Below, one piece after another: positions 1-7,060 of a stretch of 9,703 nucleotides of DNA; position 1 is the first letter of the stretch; every line of letters begins with the position of its first letter. Origin of the DNA: Lachnospiraceae bacterium (lineage in GTDB: Bacteria; Bacillota; Clostridia; Lachnospirales; Lachnospiraceae); assembly GCA_009774535.1 (NCBI GenBank), contig VSNY01000149.1, positions 1 to 9,703 on the forward strand, in the 5' to 3' direction. Below the pieces are notes generated by a model. The model was given only the letters and a program-made list of their open reading frames with translations, was not told the origin of the DNA and searched no databases. The position numbers and the translations under genes were made by a program.

Positions 1-152
1 AGACAGTCGGCGTGTGGGCCTCCTGTCTAAGTCTCCGTAAGCGCTGGATTTCACCTCCGCTAAAAGCGCCCCCTCAACGTCCTTCCAGAGTGTGTCTGCC
101 GCGCCTCCATACCGTCCCCAGCCCGCAGAGTCTGATTTATGGTCGGCTTTAC
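1..152. repeat. GC-rich repeat element, copy 1 (cut by window edge)
   Basis: This is an inverted copy of 853-1000. Positions 30-87 match the reverse complement of the second copy at 56 of 58 bases; similarity then weakens and resumes at the terminal GCCCGCAGAGTCT near 121-133, with a weaker tail to about 152. The bases AGACAG (1-6) and CTGTCT (23-28) can pair, matching the centre of the palindrome at 874-1093, so the window probably begins inside a second, similar palindrome. A reading frame across it encodes a peptide also seen in the other copy, but I take that as a by-product of the DNA repeat. The element type is not recognised. Confidence 0.8.
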
Positions 153-450
153 GTTCGTCTGGCTTCTTTTGATGTGATGCTGGCAGGAGATGGTTATGAA
201 TATCTCTTCATCTGCAACAAACAGTTAGGTTTTTCTTATGGTAAGTCTGGCTGAATTTGGTAATTAGTGTCTCTTGTTCCGTAGATTTGGTCAAATTCTG
301 TAATAATAAAACAGCGAATGAATCGTTTCCTGCACCTCACGGAGCAGGAAAAACTATACAGATAACGGATCTCATTATAGTACTCACAGGAGGCAGTCTT
401 GAAATGAATTTTGGCTGATCTTCCTATGTCTTTAAAATATTAAAATTCTT
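153..450. other. Non-coding stretch with one short hairpin
   Basis: No gene is supported here. Arms TTTCCTGC (326-333) and GCAGGAAA (344-351) form an 8-bp hairpin with a 10-nt loop, but no T-run follows on either strand, so it is not a convincing terminator. A perfect AGGAGG at 388-393 sits 10 nt before an ATG at 404 that opens only a four-codon frame. This could be the decayed start of a lost gene or chance. Confidence 0.4.
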
Positions 451-590
451 ATAAATTCTGCAAAGCATTCCTTAGGCAGAATTAAATAAATTCTCTAAAA
501 CATTCCTTAGGCAGAACTAAATAAATTCTCCAAAGTATTCCATAGGCAGAACTAAATAAATTCTCCAAAGCATTCCATAGGCAGAACTAA
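451..590. repeat. Tandem array, 4 x 35 bp
   Basis: Four head-to-tail units of exactly 35 bp start at 451, 486, 521 and 556. Each begins ATAAATTCT and ends with GGCAGAACTAA or, in the first unit, GGCAGAATTAA. Units 3 and 4 differ from each other at one base; units 1 and 2 carry CCTTAGG where 3 and 4 carry CCATAGG. In unit 1, ATTCTGC and GCAGAAT can pair across the unit. There are no spacers, so this is not a CRISPR array. The unit is not a multiple of three and frequent stops argue against coding. The function is unknown. Confidence 0.93.
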
Positions 591-720
591 AATATATGCG
601 GTAAATCAGATTTTGCACTGCATTTATATAATTTTCCGAACATATCCTGGTCGACATAGATTAACTACCGTCTCTTTTCACTTACCCACACTATATTAGA
701 TTTATTTCAGATAAAACAAT
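591..720. other. AT-rich spacer between the two tandem arrays
   Basis: I see no gene, convincing promoter pair or terminator in this stretch. It only separates the 35-bp and 32-bp arrays. Confidence 0.5.
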
Positions 721-816
721 CTTCAAGCATCTGATTCTGAAGAATATACAAACTTCAAGCACCTGATTCCGAGAAATTTGCAAACTTCAAGTCTCTGATT
801 CTGAGGAATTTACAAA
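721..816. repeat. Tandem array, 3 x 32 bp
   Basis: Three head-to-tail units of exactly 32 bp start at 721, 753 and 785. Each begins CTTCAAG, has CTGATTC in the middle and ends in CAAA. They differ at several internal positions, so the array is older or more diverged than the 35-bp array. I see no clear relation in sequence to the 35-bp unit. No spacers and no conserved reading frame are present. Confidence 0.9.
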
Positions 817-852
817 CACAGGCAGCTTTTCACACAGACTTCCATTTAAATA

Positions 853-1093
853 TTGTAAAGCCTGCCATAACCAGACTCTGCGGGCGGGGAGCTGGGGATT
901 TGCCGGGAGACACACCTTGGAAGGACGTAGAGGGGGCGCTTTTAACGGAGGTGAAATCCAGCGCTTACGGAGACTAAGACGGCACACACGCCGACTGTCT
1001 TAGTCGCAGTTAGCGATTCGTTCGCCGCAGTGTTGCCCCAGTCCGCCCAAGGTGTGTCTCCCGGCAAATCCCCAGCTCCCCGCCCGCAGAGTC
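853..1093. repeat. Long GC-rich imperfect palindrome, copies 2 and 3 of the element
   Basis: The outer arms 874-920 and 1047-1093 are perfect reverse complements over 47 bp. The inner part also pairs: GACTAAGAC (972-980) with GTCTTAGTC (997-1005), flanked by imperfect complementarity between 961-971 and 1006-1015. The whole 874-1093 segment can therefore fold into one long hairpin with an internal loop. Its left half (with a tail to about 853) is the inverted partner of 1-152; the right half is more diverged inside but keeps the terminal GCCCGCAGAGTC. It is much richer in G+C than its flanks and ends about 130 bp upstream of the first receptor gene. It could be a MITE-like palindromic insertion or an extragenic repeat family. 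No clear target-site duplication was found. Confidence 0.85.
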
Positions 1094-1160
1094 GTCCGCA
1101 TAGCCAACTCAAATTATATTCAAAAGTATATATGCACACCTTTGAACTGTGAATTAGATA

Positions 1161-1189
1161 TTGTATTGCCCGCAAAATAGCGTTATAAT
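1161..1189 (+). promoter_or_regulatory. Candidate sigma-A promoter for the first receptor gene
   Basis: TTGTAT (1161-1166) and a perfect TATAAT (1184-1189) are separated by 17 nt. The -35 is weak. Transcription would start near 1196, giving a leader of about 30 nt before the ATG at 1227. No sigma-D/sigma-28 type motif (TAAA with GCCGATAA) was seen. Confidence 0.5.
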
Positions 1190-1210
1190 AAAAAAATGCG
1201 AAAGACACAC

Positions 1211-1217
1211 AGGGAGG
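1211..1217 (+). promoter_or_regulatory. Ribosome binding site that fixes the first receptor start
   Basis: AGGGAGG lies 9 nt before the ATG at 1227. An earlier in-frame ATG at 1161 overlaps the promoter-like sequence and would add 22 residues of charged, non-signal sequence, so 1227 is preferred. Confidence 0.8.
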
Positions 1218-1226
1218 TTTATTCTT

Positions 1227-3266
1227 ATGAAGCAGCAAAACAAACAATCATCTTCCAGGAAAAAAATAGCAGATGAAATCCTCCGGCAAATCGGCGGAAG
1301 CGTAATACTGGTGCTTCTGTTCGTAGCCGCAGCCGCGATCTGTATGGTAGGGTGGCTGAGTATTACATCAAAAAAAACACAGCTTATACAGGAATCCCGG
1401 GCTGCCGCCAATCAGCTGACCGGATTTCTCCAGCAATATACCAAAAGCGTGGAACAGCTGGCTGTTAATCCGCAGATCAAAGATGTGATGCGCCAGACAA
1501 CAGCCGCGGATGATATCCGTAAGACCCCGCAAATGGATGTCGTTATGGACAACCTGGTAAAAATTGCGAATACGGATACTGAAAATCTGATGGCCGTATG
1601 GATTTCAGATCTGGATGCCAGCGTACTGACACAGTCAGATGGTTTTACAAGTGAAGAAGGCTGGGATATTACCGGCCGCGGATGGTATAGCTGTATCGAA
1701 ACGAAAAAAACTATACTGACAGAACCTTATGTAGATTCTTCCACCGGAAAGATGATCGTAAGCGCTGCGGCTCCGGTCATCGATGACGCAGACCAAACGG
1801 TACTTGGCGCGGTGGGGATGGATATTTCACTGGATCATATGACTACGGTGATGAGTGAATATAAAATCGGCAAAAACGGACATATCCAGTTATTGTCTGC
1901 AAACGGCGCCTACCTTTACCACCCGCAAAGCGATATGATTCAGAAAAATATAGCCGACGCGGATATATCCCAGAATGTCAGAGATGCTATCGCATCCGGA
2001 AGAGACACGTTTTTAAGTTACAAAGCAGCTGGGGTGACAAAATATGGCTCTTTGTATTTTGCCGGAGATACCGGGTATCTGATTCTCAGCAACCTGCCTT
2101 CTTCAGAATATTTCGCTGTTTTGGCCTATATGGTGATTGCGCTGACAGTTTTGTTTGCAGCCGGAATTGTACTGATCGCTGTCAGAATCCGCAAAAGCGC
2201 CGCCAGCCTGACCAAACCGATTCTGGAGCTGAACCATACCGCACAGCAGCTTGCCGCTGGTAATCTGGATGTGGATTTGAAAATTACAAGTGAAAACGAA
2301 ATCGGCGAGCTGGGAGCATCCATGCAAAAAACTGTAGATCGTCTGAAAGAATATATTGTATATATTAACGAGACGTCCAAGGTGCTGTCCAAGATCGCTG
2401 ACGGGCAGCTGAGCATTGAACTGGAACAGGATTATGCCGGAGAATTTCAGAAAATAAAAACGGCTCTGCTTCATATTTCCGAATCTATGAGCCAGGTAAT
2501 GACCGGTATTAACGAAAGTTCGGAACGCGTATCGATCGGAGCTACGGAACTGGCTACCGCTTCCCAGGTACTGGCAGAAGGCGCAGAGGAACAGGCCGCT
2601 TCCATCATGCAGCTTACGGATACTACCAATTCGGTGGCCGATCAGGTCGAAAGCAGCCGCAGCAAGGCAGAATCTTCTGCAAAAGCAACGGCGCAGGCCG
2701 CTGTTATGATCGGGCAGAATCAGGAAAAAATGAAACAGATGATGGATGCCATGCATAAAATCCATGAGACTTCCCAGCAGGTGGTCGGCATTATCCAGAC
2801 GATTGAAGAAATCGCGTCACAGACCAATCTGCTGTCCTTAAATGCTTCCATCGAAGCAGCCCGCGCCGGAGAAGCCGGGAAAGGCTTTGCTGTCGTTGCG
2901 GACGAGATTGGGAAGCTGGCGCTGGAAAGCTCCAAAGCAGCCAGCACAACAAAAGACCTGATCGAAGTCTCTATGGAAGAGATCCACAAAGGAACCGCAA
3001 TTGCAGCCAGCGCCGTAGATTCCCTCAAAGAATCCGTAAACGCTGTCAACCAGGTCAATGAAATGATCCAGGAAACAGCGGAAAACGCAGCTGTACAGGC
3101 AGAAGGCATGGAGCAGCTGCGTACAGGAATCAAAGAAATCTCCCATGGCATTCAGGATAATTCCGCAGCTTCGCAGGAAACATCCGCAACTTCCGAAGAG
3201 TTGGCTTCACAGGCCGAGCGGCTCAACCAGATGGTACAAAAATTCAAGCTGTCTGACCAGGAATGA
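1227..3266 (+). CDS. Methyl-accepting chemotaxis protein with double-Cache sensor
   Basis: A 679-residue transmembrane chemoreceptor that should pass ligand binding outside the cell to the CheA/CheW kinase array. Seen in order: membrane segment about 23-46; extracellular dCache_1-like domain about 50-293; membrane segment about 296-320; HAMP about 321-373; a second HAMP-like module about 374-427 (ADGQLSIELEQDYAGEF); then the coiled-coil signalling domain with the hairpin tip SQTNLLSLNASIEAARAGEA at 531-550. The Cache part has R151, W153, Y154, Y168, D170 and D199 spaced like the amino-acid-binding dCache_1AA motif as I recall it, with W146 where the motif usually has Tyr. An amino-acid ligand is therefore inferred, not shown. 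No C-terminal CheR-tethering pentapeptide is present. The next receptor starts 63 nt downstream with no terminator between, so they probably share a transcript. Confidence 0.96.
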   Translation: MKQQNKQSSSRKKIADEILRQIGGSVILVLLFVAAAAICMVGWLSITSKKTQLIQESRAAANQLTGFLQQYTKSVEQLAVNPQIKDVMRQTTAADDIRKTPQMDVVMDNLVKIANTDTENLMAVWISDLDASVLTQSDGFTSEEGWDITGRGWYSCIETKKTILTEPYVDSSTGKMIVSAAAPVIDDADQTVLGAVGMDISLDHMTTVMSEYKIGKNGHIQLLSANGAYLYHPQSDMIQKNIADADISQNVRDAIASGRDTFLSYKAAGVTKYGSLYFAGDTGYLILSNLPSSEYFAVLAYMVIALTVLFAAGIVLIAVRIRKSAASLTKPILELNHTAQQLAAGNLDVDLKITSENEIGELGASMQKTVDRLKEYIVYINETSKVLSKIADGQLSIELEQDYAGEFQKIKTALLHISESMSQVMTGINESSERVSIGATELATASQVLAEGAEEQAASIMQLTDTTNSVADQVESSRSKAESSAKATAQAAVMIGQNQEKMKQMMDAMHKIHETSQQVVGIIQTIEEIASQTNLLSLNASIEAARAGEAGKGFAVVADEIGKLALESSKAASTTKDLIEVSMEEIHKGTAIAASAVDSLKESVNAVNQVNEMIQETAENAAVQAEGMEQLRTGIKEISHGIQDNSAASQETSATSEELASQAERLNQMVQKFKLSDQE

Positions 3267-3329
3267 CAGATGTGTCAGAGTACAGATCATACATAGCAAA
3301 CGACTGAAAACGATTGAAAGGATGCAGCA

Positions 3330-4913
3330 ATGAATATCAAATTGAAACTAATTGCGTTGGAAATGCTGTCTTTATTTGCCCTAAGTGTCATCCTGATATC
3401 CGGCAGCCTCATACTTTCTGTCGGTGAAGTGAATGTCCGCGTGGAAGAGACGCTTCGGACCGCGGTCCATGGATTTCACGGCAGCACTTCCTATCTGAAA
3501 GACAAAGGAGAAAATATCGATATTACCGTATTCCAAGGCGATACCCGCATTGACAGTTCCATCGAAGGCGCCGTCGGAACAAAGGCCAGTGAAGAAGTAA
3601 TCAGCCATGTGCTGAATGGAAAAAACGCTTATTTTGACACAGATATTTCAGTAAACGGCGTTGCCTATTACGGCTACTATATCCCTACGGACACCGGGAT
3701 GCTGTTCGCGGGAAAACCAAAAGATATCGTTGACAAATTTATCCGGTCTACTCTCTATCTGCTGATTGGGATCGGCGCTGCCGCCTATGCTGTCTGCGCC
3801 GTAATTGCAGGATTTTTTTCCAGTTCTATCTCCCGCCGCATCCATACGGCAGCCCGTCAGCTGGAAGTGCTTGCGGACGGAGATTTAAGCCGCAAGCTTC
3901 CGCAGACAAAACCGGACAGCAAAGACGAGGTCGATATTATTACACATGCAGTCAGTGATCTGCAGTTCCAGTTAAGAGAGATCGTCAAAAGCATCAGTCA
4001 TGAAGCAGATTTGTTAAATGACAGCAATAATGAATTTTCCGAAAAATTTTCGCTGATTGCGAAAAATGTCGGTAAGATTAATACAGCGGTAGAAGGCATT
4101 GCGGCAGGAAGCAATTCGCAGGCGCAGGAAACCGCATCCGCCAGCCAGCAGGTTACAAATATGGCGGATGTAATTGAACAGAATTCCTTAAATGTAGCGA
4201 ATCTGGAACAGACAGTCGGACGCATGATGGAATTATCCGGACAAACCGACGCGACCTTGGCAGAGCTGATTGCTATGAATGAAAAAACAACCAGAAATAT
4301 TTCAACGGTTTCTGAACAGACAAACGCAACTAATATGTCAGCCGTAAATATACAAAACGCCGTCCAGATGATTCAGTATATTTCCGAGCAGACCAACCTG
4401 TTATCTCTTAACGCCTCGATTGAAGCAGCAAGAGCCGGAGAAGCCGGAAAAGGGTTTGCCGTTGTCGCGGAAGAAATCCGCAAGCTGGCGGAAGACTCCT
4501 CCGGCAACGCCCATGAAATCGAAGCATCTGTACAGGAACTATTGACAAATTCCGGCATCAGCGTCCAAAAAATGGCAGAAGTCCAAAAGGATGCGGATAT
4601 CCAGAAAGAAAAACTGCATCAGACAAGAGCCGTTTTTGAAGATCTGGAGACAGAAATCGATGCGGTATCTTCTGTTTCCGGCAATATTTACGAACAGACC
4701 TCACGCCTGGAAGAACAAAAAAACAGCATCCACAGTATGGTGCAGCAGCTCACGACCATTTCACAGGACAACGCCGCGTCTTCGCAGGAAACAAGCACCG
4801 GCATGCAGGAGCTGTCCAGCACCATCGAAGACTGCCGTCAGGAAACGGTAGTGCTTGCTGACTTAAGCGATCAATTAAAAGAACAGACGAACCGTTTTAA
4901 AATCAGATCCTAA
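3330..4913 (+). CDS. Methyl-accepting chemotaxis protein with single-Cache-like sensor
   Basis: A 527-residue chemoreceptor. Seen in order: membrane segment about 7-29; a short extracellular domain about 32-138; membrane segment about 142-165; HAMP about 166-218; and a signalling domain with the tip SEQTNLLSLNASIEAARAGE at 352-371. The extracellular part has the pattern DITVFQGDTRIDSS, then VGTKASEEV, then GVAYYGYYIP and GMLFAGKP, which matches single-Cache (sCache_3 type) domains found in clostridial receptors. The ligand cannot be told. Unlike its two neighbours it lacks the second HAMP-like module. The ribosome binding site GAAAGGA (3316-3322) lies 7 nt before the ATG. No C-terminal pentapeptide and no clear terminator follow the stop. 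Confidence 0.95.
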   Translation: MNIKLKLIALEMLSLFALSVILISGSLILSVGEVNVRVEETLRTAVHGFHGSTSYLKDKGENIDITVFQGDTRIDSSIEGAVGTKASEEVISHVLNGKNAYFDTDISVNGVAYYGYYIPTDTGMLFAGKPKDIVDKFIRSTLYLLIGIGAAAYAVCAVIAGFFSSSISRRIHTAARQLEVLADGDLSRKLPQTKPDSKDEVDIITHAVSDLQFQLREIVKSISHEADLLNDSNNEFSEKFSLIAKNVGKINTAVEGIAAGSNSQAQETASASQQVTNMADVIEQNSLNVANLEQTVGRMMELSGQTDATLAELIAMNEKTTRNISTVSEQTNATNMSAVNIQNAVQMIQYISEQTNLLSLNASIEAARAGEAGKGFAVVAEEIRKLAEDSSGNAHEIEASVQELLTNSGISVQKMAEVQKDADIQKEKLHQTRAVFEDLETEIDAVSSVSGNIYEQTSRLEEQKNSIHSMVQQLTTISQDNAASSQETSTGMQELSSTIEDCRQETVVLADLSDQLKEQTNRFKIRS

Positions 4914-4934
4914 AAATAATGATTGTAACTTTTT

Positions 4935-4966
4935 TTGAAAGTGTTATAATAATTTTATAATATAAT
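4935..4966 (+). promoter_or_regulatory. AT-rich promoter-like cluster upstream of the third receptor
   Basis: TTGAAA (4935-4940) is followed by three TATAAT hexamers at 4945-4950, 4956-4961 and 4961-4966. The best pairing has a 15-nt spacer, which is short. Use as a promoter is possible but less likely than the pair at 5006-5033. Confidence 0.3.
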
Positions 4967-5005
4967 CGCTGCCAGACAATCTCCAGCGCAATTATTGAAA
5001 GTACC

Positions 5006-5033
5006 TTGACAAGCGAATATTGTATTGTATATT
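5006..5033 (+). promoter_or_regulatory. Candidate sigma-A promoter for the third receptor gene
   Basis: A perfect TTGACA (5006-5011) and TATATT (5028-5033) are separated by 16 nt. Transcription would start near 5040, leaving a leader of about 75 nt. That leader holds a small hairpin, CCCCG (5065-5069) with CGGGG (5083-5087), ending 12 nt before the AAAGGA ribosome binding site (5100-5105). I see no match to a known riboswitch, including the c-di-GMP class I pattern. Confidence 0.6.
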
Positions 5034-5113
5034 AGCAGATGGAATATTTTACCGGAATCAAAGCCCCCGCAGCTGCAACAGACGGGGAGTAAGTACAGAA
5101 AAGGAATTATATT

Positions 5114-6799
5114 ATGCTGAACAAAATTAAAGACATGAAAGTTGAAAAAAAGCTGAAAACGAGCTTTATACTTACTGTTGCGGTAGCCAGTCTTTCAAGC
5201 ATTATCGGCCTGTTTATACTGATCTACTCCAACATAAGCTACAACCATGCACTTGTGACAAACGGATTTTCCCAGGGTGAAATCGGTATCTTTAGTACAT
5301 ATCTGGGTAAGGAACCAATTATAGTGCGGGAAATTATTCTGTTGGATGATACTTCTGAAATGGAAGAATCCGAGAAGGAATTTGAGTCCGCCAAAGAGCT
5401 TACAAACGATGCTTATACCATTATGCGCAATCACTGCCAGTCCAAAGAAGAACTTCCCTACCTGAGCAAAATCGAAGAACTTCTTCCGAAATACCGCGAA
5501 TTATTTGAACAAGTGAAGTCGCTTGCTATGGAACATAAAGATGAGGAAGCCTTTGATCTGCTGATCAATCAGGCAAAACCGACCTTTAAGGAGCTGACAG
5601 ATACGGTAGAAGGTCTGATCGACTTAAATGTAGCGACAGGAAACGATGTTTCCAGAAGGCTGACGATTCAGGCTTATATTATGGCAGCAGTCATGATTGT
5701 GATTATGCTGATCGCCGTTGTGATTGCATTCCGTATTTCCACATTTATTTCCAAAATTATTGCGGAACCGATCATAAAGATCCAGGAAGCAACAGGGCAG
5801 CTGGAACACGGAAATCTGGATGTATACGTAGATGTTATGTATCCGGATGAAATCGGTGAAATGACGGAATCTTTTAACACTGCTATCGGTCTGCTCAAGG
5901 ACTATATCCGCGTATTAAGCGAAGCTCTGACCGGACTTGCAAACGGCGACTTTTCCGTTACCGCAGAAGCGGATTTCAGAGGCGAATTTATCCAGCTGGG
6001 TACAGCTATTGATACCATCACTACTTCTATGAGCAATACGCTTGGAAATATCCATGAAGCATCCAACCAGGTATCTATGGGCGCCAGCCAGATGGCAGAA
6101 AGCGCTCAGGCGCTTGCCGAAGGCGCAACGGATCAGGCGGCTTCCGTACAGGAACTGACTGCAACGATCCAGAGCATTACAGAAACTGTAATCCACAGCT
6201 CAGAAAAAGCAAACCAGTCTTACCGGAACGCAGAAACGTTCCGCCTGGATGCAGAAGAAAGCAGCCAGGATATCCGTCTCTTAAATGAAGCAATGGAAAG
6301 GATCAACGATACCTCCAAAGAAATTTCCAATATTATTGCGGCCATCGAAGATATTGCATCGCAGACCAATCTGCTGTCCTTAAACGCATCTATCGAAGCC
6401 GCAAGAGCCGGAGAGGCAGGAAAAGGCTTTGCTGTTGTTGCTGACCAGATCGGAAAGCTTGCTTCTGACAGCGCTGCATCTGCAGTGGATACGAAGAAAC
6501 TGATTGAACATTCGCTGCAGGAAATTGACCATGGGAATGAAATTATGGCAAAAGCAACGACCGCTATCGAATCTGTCATTAAAGGCATCAATTCCCTGGC
6601 GGTATCCACCAATGAAATCAGCGAACTGTCTGATACCCAGGCGGATGCCATGAAACAGCTGGAGGAAGGCATCGAGCAGATTTCAGAAGTTATTCAGAAC
6701 AATTCTGCTGCAGCGCAGCAGTCTTCGGCTACCAGCGAAGAGTTATCTGCCCAGTCGGAAGCTTTGGAGCATTTAGTAGGGCAGTTTACATTAAAATAA
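5114..6799 (+). CDS. Methyl-accepting chemotaxis protein with four-helix-bundle sensor
   Basis: A 561-residue chemoreceptor. Seen in order: membrane segment about 18-38; an all-helical, Glu/Lys-rich extracellular region about 40-184 that fits the 4HB_MCP_1 sensor family; membrane segment about 185-207; HAMP about 208-262; a second HAMP-like module about 263-312 (ANGDFSVTAEADFRGEF); and a signalling domain with the tip SQTNLLSLNASIEAARAGEA at 416-435. From the HAMP onward it is closer to the first receptor than to the second, including the second HAMP-like module and the C-terminal SATSEELSAQ/SATSEELASQ segment. The ribosome binding site AAAGGA lies 8 nt before the ATG. The ligand is unknown; four-helix-bundle sensors bind diverse small molecules. 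It has its own promoter-like sequence and a strong terminator. Confidence 0.95.
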   Translation: MLNKIKDMKVEKKLKTSFILTVAVASLSSIIGLFILIYSNISYNHALVTNGFSQGEIGIFSTYLGKEPIIVREIILLDDTSEMEESEKEFESAKELTNDAYTIMRNHCQSKEELPYLSKIEELLPKYRELFEQVKSLAMEHKDEEAFDLLINQAKPTFKELTDTVEGLIDLNVATGNDVSRRLTIQAYIMAAVMIVIMLIAVVIAFRISTFISKIIAEPIIKIQEATGQLEHGNLDVYVDVMYPDEIGEMTESFNTAIGLLKDYIRVLSEALTGLANGDFSVTAEADFRGEFIQLGTAIDTITTSMSNTLGNIHEASNQVSMGASQMAESAQALAEGATDQAASVQELTATIQSITETVIHSSEKANQSYRNAETFRLDAEESSQDIRLLNEAMERINDTSKEISNIIAAIEDIASQTNLLSLNASIEAARAGEAGKGFAVVADQIGKLASDSAASAVDTKKLIEHSLQEIDHGNEIMAKATTAIESVIKGINSLAVSTNEISELSDTQADAMKQLEEGIEQISEVIQNNSAAAQQSSATSEELSAQSEALEHLVGQFTLK

Positions 6800-6925
6800 A
6801 CTCTGCACATCCATTTACAATACCTGCTGCCAGGCAGCATATATTCGCTCGGATTTATAACGAAAGACCGCTGCAGCAGGCTTAATAACAGCCTTTTGGG
6901 GCTGCAGCACCAGTGTAACGGCAGC
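6800..6925 (+). other. Structured 3' untranslated stretch after the third receptor
   Basis: Several short pairings precede the terminator: TGCTGC (6825-6830) with GCAGCA (6834-6839) over a 3-nt loop, and two copies of the palindrome GCTGCAGC (6870-6877 and 6901-6908) that can pair around an inner AGGCT/AGCCT stem (6878-6882 with 6890-6894). None has its own T-run. The role is unknown. Confidence 0.4.
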
Positions 6926-6973
6926 AAAATATCCTCCCGTATCTCTGATCTCAGGATACAGGAGGATATTTTT
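6926..6973 (+). terminator. Strong intrinsic terminator of the third receptor, possibly bidirectional
   Basis: Arms AAAATATCCTCC (6926-6937) and GGAGGATATTTT (6961-6972) pair perfectly over 12 bp. The stem continues with GTATC (6939-6943) and GATAC (6955-6959), topped by CTG/CAG. On the + strand the stem runs into a T-run at 6969-6973. On the - strand it ends in ATATTTTGC, a weaker U-run, so it could also stop leftward transcription. Confidence 0.9.
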
Positions 6974-7002
6974 CGTTTCTGTTATTCTGCTATATAATAA
7001 GA

Positions 7003-7060
7003 ACTGTGCAAAAATAAGTTCTATAGGGGTTGGATCTATATCTGTTTATCTTTGCACAGT
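7003..7060. repeat. 10-bp perfect inverted repeat around 38 nt
   Basis: ACTGTGCAAA at 7003-7012 and TTTGCACAGT at 7051-7060 are exact reverse complements. The complementarity resumes after a one-base offset (AAG against CTT). On the + strand, AGAACT (7000-7005) can instead pair with AGTTCT (7017-7022), so two folds compete. It may be an RNA stem or a short terminal-inverted-repeat remnant; no transposase is nearby. Confidence 0.75.

Noticed and set aside
185..228. AGGAG followed by an ATG at 196 with a ten-codon frame
   Set aside because: Too short to support as a gene, with no promoter pair and no conservation evidence.
12..254. Open frame of 80 codons with a peptide resembling one at 787-987
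   Set aside because: The shared peptide falls exactly in the GC-rich repeat, the two frames have unrelated ends, differences include non-synonymous changes, and no ribosome binding site precedes the start. It is better explained as repeated DNA.
388..418. Perfect AGGAGG 10 nt before an ATG at 404
   Set aside because: The frame stops after four codons; at most it is a decayed gene start, so it is only noted in the regional entry.
451..816. Tandem arrays considered as CRISPR
   Set aside because: Units are directly adjacent with no unique spacers, and no cas genes are near.
787..987. Minus-strand open frame of 66 codons through the repeat and the 32-bp array
   Set aside because: It runs across two unrelated repeats, lacks a ribosome binding site and has no recognisable domain.
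1161..1226. Upstream start for the first receptor
   Set aside because: It overlaps the promoter-like sequence and has no ribosome binding site, while the ATG at 1227 has a strong one.
2103..3151. Long minus-strand open frames inside the first receptor
   Set aside because: They lie opposite a clear receptor gene, have cysteine- and serine-rich unlikely products, and arise from the codon pattern of the real gene.
5034..5113. Leader of the third receptor considered as a c-di-GMP riboswitch
   Set aside because: Only a 5-bp hairpin is present; the conserved core and the second stem of the class I motif are not visible.
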